In this document: positions 58,789 to 64,000 of the stretch, piece after piece
How positions within the stretch are numbered: the first letter of the stretch is position 1
How the letters are laid out: each line of letters opens with the position of its first letter
Source of the DNA: Botryosphaeria dothidea
Taxonomy: Eukaryota; Ascomycota; Dothideomycetes; Botryosphaeriales; Botryosphaeriaceae
Length of the DNA stretch: 64,000 bases
Direction: 5' to 3'
Assembly (NCBI GenBank): GCA_011503125.2
Contig: WWBZ02000033.1
Location: 2,108,001 to 2,172,000, forward strand
Notes under the pieces: model-generated
The model's database searches: none
Seen by the model: the letters and a program-made list of their open reading frames with translations, nothing else
What the model was told of the DNA's origin: nothing
Translations under genes and position numbers: made by a program

Positions 58789-60006
58789 CTATTCGCCCCT
58801 CATCTTCCTGAAGAAGTCAAGAACGCCGGTGTAGACGACGAGCAGGATACCACCACCGGGACCAAGACGAAGGACCTTAGGTAGGAAACCCTTGTACAGC
58901 GCCGCAAAGCCCTCCTCCTTCATGACCGTGCCCACAGCCGGCCATGCCCAGTTGTACTTGGGGACGGTACCGGTAACCTTGGGCGAGTTTTGAATACGCG
59001 ACTTGACGACATCCAAGGGAGTGTTCACAATGGTACCAACCGTGCCACCGATGGCACCGGACACCAGATCGTTCCTGATCTGGGAGCCCTTATCCGCGGC
59101 CTTGGGCAGGAGCGCACGAACTTGGAAAATGCATCCGAAGTAACCGGCGTTCCAAAGAATGTGCCTCCACATGGTACTCTCCAGACCCTGGTACAGGGTA
59201 AGGGGGCCCTCATGCTTGATGATCTTGGACACGCAGTCCAGCATACCAGTGTACTTGCCGGCCTGAGCCTTGTCCTGGAGACGGATCTTGACGAGCTCGA
59301 AAGGAACGACGACGAAGGATTCGGTTGCGCCCGCGGTAGCACCAGTCAGGACAGAAAGACTTTGGTTCATCTTAGCCTGGCCGAACAGGTTGCGGTAGAA
59401 CTTGCCCCACTCGTCGTTGGCGGCGAACTTGGTAGCTCTGGGGAAAATTAATTCTCACATTCCGGACTGCGAGAAGGGAACGAACCTCTTGGGAGCCTCC
59501 ATCAGGATGGGCGCGCTGATACCGCGGTACAGGCGGGAGAAACTAAGCGCACGTCAATATTGCCGCCTTCTCTCCGGCTTGAAGATGCGCCATTACCCTT
59601 CATGCTTGATGATCTTCCTGAAGCAGTCCAGCATACCATTGTAGGCCTCCTCGCCAGCGCCTTTGCCGGTCTGAAGCTGCCTGTATCTCCTCAGTGACTC
59701 TGCGCATCGGCCGGAAGCTGCGGGGCTTACACTCTGGTCTTGACCACGTCGAGCGGGTACCTAATTGTCCTGTGAGCCAATGGTCTGTGGAATGATAGGA
59801 AAGAGCACATACATGACAAGAATCTATTGAAGCGGAGCGCATTAGCCCCAGCATCACGCGATCAGTTTGCGCAATTACTCACTTCAGAGACACCAGCCAC
59901 CGCGCCTGTGAGGGGAATTAGCATTGCGGTCTCAGTCAGATAGGCAGCTTGGCTTACCGGCGGCGAACTGGTATGCGAAAGGGAGAGGCTTCTGATCGGT
60001 TGCCAT
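58789..60006 (-). CDS. ODC1: Mitochondrial 2-oxodicarboxylate carrier (Odc1/Odc2)
   Basis: Seven exons (60006-59958, 59905-59883, 59823-59813, 59760-59731, 59680-59597, 59542-59486, 59437-58789) encode 300 residues. The protein belongs to the six-helix mitochondrial carrier family. All three signature motifs are intact: PLDVVK at 30-35, PFELVK at 130-135 and PLDVVK at 225-230. Odc carriers exchange 2-oxoadipate and 2-oxoglutarate across the inner membrane for lysine metabolism and nitrogen assimilation. The start MATDQKPLPFAYQFAAG, APILMEAPKRATKFAAND and the end GVLDFFRKMRG match that subfamily. The 5' half is cut by six introns of 48-59 nt, leaving exons of 23, 11 and 30 nt that encode GAVAGVSE, ILVM and YPLDVVKTRV. 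All junctions are phase-consistent. One gene usually stands for both yeast paralogues. Divergent from DNA2. Confidence 0.95.
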
Positions 60007-60487
60007 GGTGCTGGTGTTGGTGGTTGACAGCTGCGGCGGGCAGAAGAGTCAAAAGAAGGGTCCGGCAGGTGTTGTGGAGCTGCGGCGCCGGAGTTTGGGA
60101 GCGGAAGCGGAAGATAAGGCGGACCGCAGGAAGCTAGAGTGATGAACAGGTGATTCCGTTCCCTTTCTCCCGAATGCACTTCGACGAGACCGGACAAGGC
60201 GCGGACAGGACTGCACAGGAGAGGCGCAAATAGCAATCGCAAATGATGGCGCCGACGCTTGCAATCGACGGTCTGAGCGGGAATTTGGTGCGTGCGTGCT
60301 CGAAAGATGGTGGAGTCCCCGGTGCTTGGCGGCCGATATCCGGCGCGTCGGCAACTGCGAAAAGACACGCCCGCTGATTGGCTGGAGGCTCAGCGCGCGT
60401 CATGCTCAGAACCGAGCAACAAACCCGACGCGTCTTCCTTGCCGTCGACGCGCCTCAGCACTGCAACCGCTCTCCAACCCTCGCTCC
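60007..60487. promoter_or_regulatory. Divergent 5' region between the 2-oxodicarboxylate carrier and DNA2
   Basis: 481 bp between start codons. A CAACACCAGCACC-type leader precedes the carrier ATG. An in-frame ATG at 60307 could extend DNA2 but is not favoured. No TATA box seen. Confidence 0.5.
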
Positions 60488-63400
60488 ATGGCCAGCCGCC
60501 AGAAGTCTTTCTTCGATCAAGAGCACGGCAGCCGAGTACCGTCCCCTCATTCTCCTCTCCGCACGCATACTCATACTTTGTTTCGCAGAAAGCCCGTCCG
60601 CAATGGCAACGTGCCCGCAGCGCCAATGATCTGCACAAGAAACCCAACCTCGATAAACGTGTTCCTGTTATGACCGGCCCGCCGATAAAAGCTTCCACTC
60701 CGTCAAGAACCAAACTGAAGAAATTCCAATTCATCGAAGGAGCTCCTGACGCCTCCGTCGACAAAGAGAATACGCAAGAGGCTGAGGATCCAATAGACGG
60801 TCGATCTGCACAAGACGCCGCTGCTACTATGTCGGATCTGCAGCATGCCGACACCTGTCCTGCTACTCCCGCTGCTCCTAGACAGCCTCTGAATGACAGA
60901 GATGGACCTTCAGATTCCATAACCAAATTAAGATGTTCTCCAGAGCTAGGATGGCATGTTCCAACTCAACGCTCCCCTCAGCAGACCCCGGCCGTCCGTC
61001 GGAAACGGAAAAGAGAGACCAGAAGCTCATCGCCACCTTCCGTTTCGCAGCGTGATTCTTTCAACCTGCCTCACGAAGGAAGTTCGACTGAAACTCCCCG
61101 AGCCGACCCCGGTGCAGAGCATACGAACAAGTATTTCAGCAGGCTCTCCTCCAACATGGAAACTCCTGTTGTGACGAGGAGCAGGGATTGGATGATGGAT
61201 TCATCTCCGCGTGATGATGGGACCGTACGAGGATTGAGAAGATACGCCAGCTACCATGAACGGTCCACAAATACCCGCCGGAAAAAGCCGAGGACAACGG
61301 GTGTTTTTCGTACTAACCCTATCGAAGATGAGGAGACTAATGCGGAATCAACTGAAACCCAGCCAAGAGCATCCACGAATTGGCAGACCAGTGTTCAAAT
61401 TCTCAAAGAGCGCTTAGAACAGCCATCGAAGTTAGAGTCCAATGCCCCTTCAAGCTCCGAGCCTCTGCCGGACGTTTCTGGTTTCCCTTCGTCCGCACCG
61501 CAACCGTCGCCCTCTCATGGGCGCGGGATTAGCCAGGAGACTGATTATCCTGTTCCACAGCCTCCAGACGTCGAGGAGCCCAATCCAGATGCTGGAATGA
61601 AAGTCGAAACAGATGAATTCGACGATGTGGACTTGGAAGACGACATCTACGAGGAGGTTATGGCAATTGCCAGCACCGCCCAAAATGTCCAAAAATCAGC
61701 GCCGGAACCCAAAGCCGAGCAGGCGCCTGTACGAAATCTGGTTGGTGAGAGTGACCCTCCGCAGGACCATGTAGCAGGTGGGAACCTAGAAGAGAGTGGG
61801 GTAGACGAGTTTGACCAGGAAGGAGACTTCGATTCTATTGTTGAGGATGCTGAGATCGTTGTTTCACAATTGGAAAGCAGGCAGGTGGCACATACTGATG
61901 ATGGGAAGCCTGCCAAAGAGGTCCACATCATCCCCGACGATGATGACGATGAATTTGGTGATGACTTCGACCTTGATGAGTTTGAGCAAGCTGAGCAAGA
62001 AGCACCGCAGAGGGAAGGAACCAATGCAGCATATGTACGTACATGAAGTCCTTCCATATTATCGTAGAGTTTACTAAGATATTGGAGAGTGAGAGTGACA
62101 GATCTGCCCGAACGATTCAGCGTTACCTTGTCACGGACATTGTATACGGTCAGTACGCTGGCAAGAACACGATGTTGCCAGAAAAGGTTCGTATTCCACC
62201 CCCCCTCCAATAACTTCAACAAAGAACAGTCTCTAACAACGTAGAGGTCTTCTTGGTTGAGGATGAGAAAACGAAAAAGGTCAAGGCGATCACTCTTCGC
62301 GAAGCGTGGTACGATACTCCGTGCGAAAAGGGCTCTTACGTCCATGTCATCGGTCACTTCACTCCTGGCGGTCAATGCACAGTTGACAATGATAACAACA
62401 TGATCATCCTCCATCCAGACTATCTCATCTCCGCTACAACAATCGGAGATTCGTTTGGTTGTATGCGCAAGGCTGTGCTGCAAGACCGTATCAAGGCTAC
62501 AAGCGATGCGAACGAGTCTGCGATGGTCGGTACAATATTGCACGAAGTCTTCCAAGAAGCGTTGAAGGCGAATCGATGGGACTATGAGTGGATGGTCGAC
62601 CTGATCCAGCGCATCATCCCAAGGAAGTTTGAGACCATATTGGAAATCGGCGTTACCGTGGAACATGTAGTAGATCGCTTGGTCAGCAAGATACCACAAA
62701 TTCAAGGCTGGGCCAGGATTTTCGTCAAAGCCCGACCGAGTGTAAGCAACACTGAAGTTTATAACATGCATCTGCTAATGTCATTTAGGCCGATTCCGTG
62801 GTCAAGGATCGGAACGGAAAGACGGTCCAAATGAGCATCAACAAACTTCTCGAAGTCGAAGAGCATATCTGGTCTCCCATGTACGGGCTCAAGGGGAACA
62901 TAGATGCCTCGGTCCAGGTCCTCATGCGCGACGAGTCTGGGGAGAGAACACTCACTGTACCTTTTGAGTTGAAGACTGGCCGAGCAGTCAACATATCCCA
63001 TCAGGCTCAAACAGCTTTGTACACATTGCTCATGTCTGATCGATACGGTATACAAGTTTCTAGCTCTCTTGCTTGTGAACGAGCTGCTGACTGTTACAGA
63101 TGTTGAAATTTTATACGGTGTGTTGTTCTACCTCGAAAGTTCTGATATCAGCCGTATTCGAGCAATTCGCCATGAGATACGCCAGATGATCATCCAAAGG
63201 AATGAAATCGCCTGCTACGTCCGCGAACGACTAAACCTACCACCGATGATTGCCGACTCCCACCAATGTAATAGATGTTATGCTCAAGAGACATGTTTTC
63301 TGTATCACAGACTTGCGGAAGACGGCTCGGGCGAGACTCTGGGCATGCCAGCGAAACAAAAATTCGAGGAACTCGTCCGCAATCTGAAGGTTCTCCACCA

Positions 63401-64000
63401 AGACTTCTTCCGGAAGTGGGACCTTCTTTTGACGAAAGAAGAGTCGGAGATGAAGAAGTTCCACCGTGAGCTTTGGACGATGCTCAGTGAAGAACGGGAG
63501 AAGCTAGGAAGATGCTTCGCTAACGTCGTGGTTGATCCTGGATCGTTCAAGGAGTTACCGGACGGCCAGAAGATCAACCGATTCCAGTACAACCTGGTAA
63601 AGCACAACGCATCTGCCAGCTTCTCCTTCACGGAGTCCCAGATCACTGTTGGCGAACCTATTGTCGTCTCCGATGAAAAGGGCCATTTTGCCTTGGCCAA
63701 CGGTTATGTCATCTCGGTACGGAAGCGGTCCATAGCCGTGGCAGTCGACAGGCGCCTCCATAACGCCCGCATCAAACAGCCCGAGTTCGATCCGGTTACG
63801 AGGCAAGCTTTTGTAGGCCTGATGGATGTCACCACCGGTGTTGTCGCATCATCCAAACATGCCGGCCATGATGATGAACCAATTCTATACCGGCTAGATA
63901 AGGATGAATTCAGTAACGGCATGGCGTTGGTACGAAACAATCTCATCCAACTTATGAACGACAGCGACTTCAGGTCGACCGCTCTCCGCTCCCTAATTGT
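60488..64000 (+). CDS. DNA2: Dna2 replication nuclease-helicase, N-terminal ~1084 residues (3' end outside window)
   Basis: Exons 60488-60535, 60589-62034, 62088-62190, 62245-62741, 62789-63047 and 63100 to the edge. Dna2 removes long RNA-DNA flaps from Okazaki fragments and resects double-strand breaks. The first 480 residues are disordered and acidic (ending in a run of Asp) apart from KLKKFQFIEG. The nuclease domain then begins (ARTIQRYLVTDIVYGQYAG) and has the features of the Fe-S RecB-like family: a first Cys in FGCMRKAVL, VGTILHEVFQ, catalytic Asp in GNIDAS, catalytic Glu/Lys in ELKTG, and the remaining ligands in HQCNRCYAQETC. The OB-like region and the start of the helicase part follow (SFSFTESQITVGEPIVVSD...), but helicase motifs I-VI lie beyond the edge. 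The small first exon (MASRQKSFF...) and the acceptor at 62087 are my choices; alternatives exist. Confidence 0.93.

Noticed and set aside
60307..62046. Single-exon N-terminus of DNA2 from the ATG at 60307
   Set aside because: The stretch before 60589 in that frame is Arg/Ser/Pro-rich without conservation cues. The spliced MASRQKSFF exon joins in phase. Kept as an alternative, not excluded.
1..64000. CRISPR array, rRNA, bacterial promoters or ribosome sites, integrated virus, transposase or reverse transcriptase
   Set aside because: None of these was seen. The direct repeats present are only two to three copies, and no open frame shows transposase, integrase or polymerase motifs.

Overview
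This window is nuclear DNA from a filamentous ascomycete (Pezizomycotina). A Dothideomycete is my best guess, but that placement is inference. The evidence is the gene set (SF3a2, an Rsc7/Swp82-family subunit, a CYP505-type fused P450, an Npr3 orthologue, a twin-CX9C Cox19). The introns are short (mostly 45-90 nt), with GTRNGT-type donors and CTRAY branch sites. There are no operons, no bacterial ribosome sites and no organellar or rRNA genes. All gene models below were spliced by eye; each was accepted only when the reading phase matched across every junction and the product aligned with what I know of the family.

Layout. 1-87: first exon of an unidentified minus-strand gene. 1930-2486 (-): APQ12. 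4570-5247 (-): a single-pass membrane protein. 9369-12483 (-) DIS3/RRP44 and 12863-13637 (+) PRP11/SF3A2: head-to-head. 18599-20819 (+): RSC7-like chromatin remodeller subunit. 28050-29630 (-) VMA13 and 29847-31773 (+) tubulin cofactor E: head-to-head, 216 bp apart. 32887-36160 (+): CYP505-type self-sufficient P450. 36990-37544 (-): unidentified basic protein. 45014-46482 (-): SFT2. 49386-51005 (+): bHLH factor with a very long loop. 53379-54221 (-): COX19. 55364-58116 (-): NPR3. 58789-60006 (-): mitochondrial 2-oxodicarboxylate carrier. 60488-64000 (+, runs off the end): DNA2.

The genes are mostly unrelated housekeeping functions: RNA decay, splicing, vacuolar acidification, tubulin folding, Golgi traffic, cytochrome oxidase assembly, TORC1 control, Okazaki fragment processing. 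They do not form a pathway or a biosynthetic cluster. The only functional echo is that V-ATPase subunit H and Npr3 both act at the vacuole, which is probably coincidence.

About half of the window has no recognisable gene. Five gaps are larger than 4 kb or close to 3 kb (5.2-9.4, 13.6-18.6, 20.8-28.0, 37.5-45.0 and 46.5-49.4 kb). They contain only short open frames with random-looking composition, simple repeats and GC-rich or pyrimidine-rich tracts. I found no convincing transposon, tRNA, CRISPR array or integrated virus.

I did not find a demonstrably new biological system. The best leads are: GC-AG first introns with tiny first exons in PRP11 (itself a splicing factor) and APQ12; a run of micro-exons (23, 11 and 30 nt) in the carrier gene; the bHLH protein with an approximately 55-residue loop; competing splice acceptors in the TBCE gene; and two 7-kb gene-free intervals.
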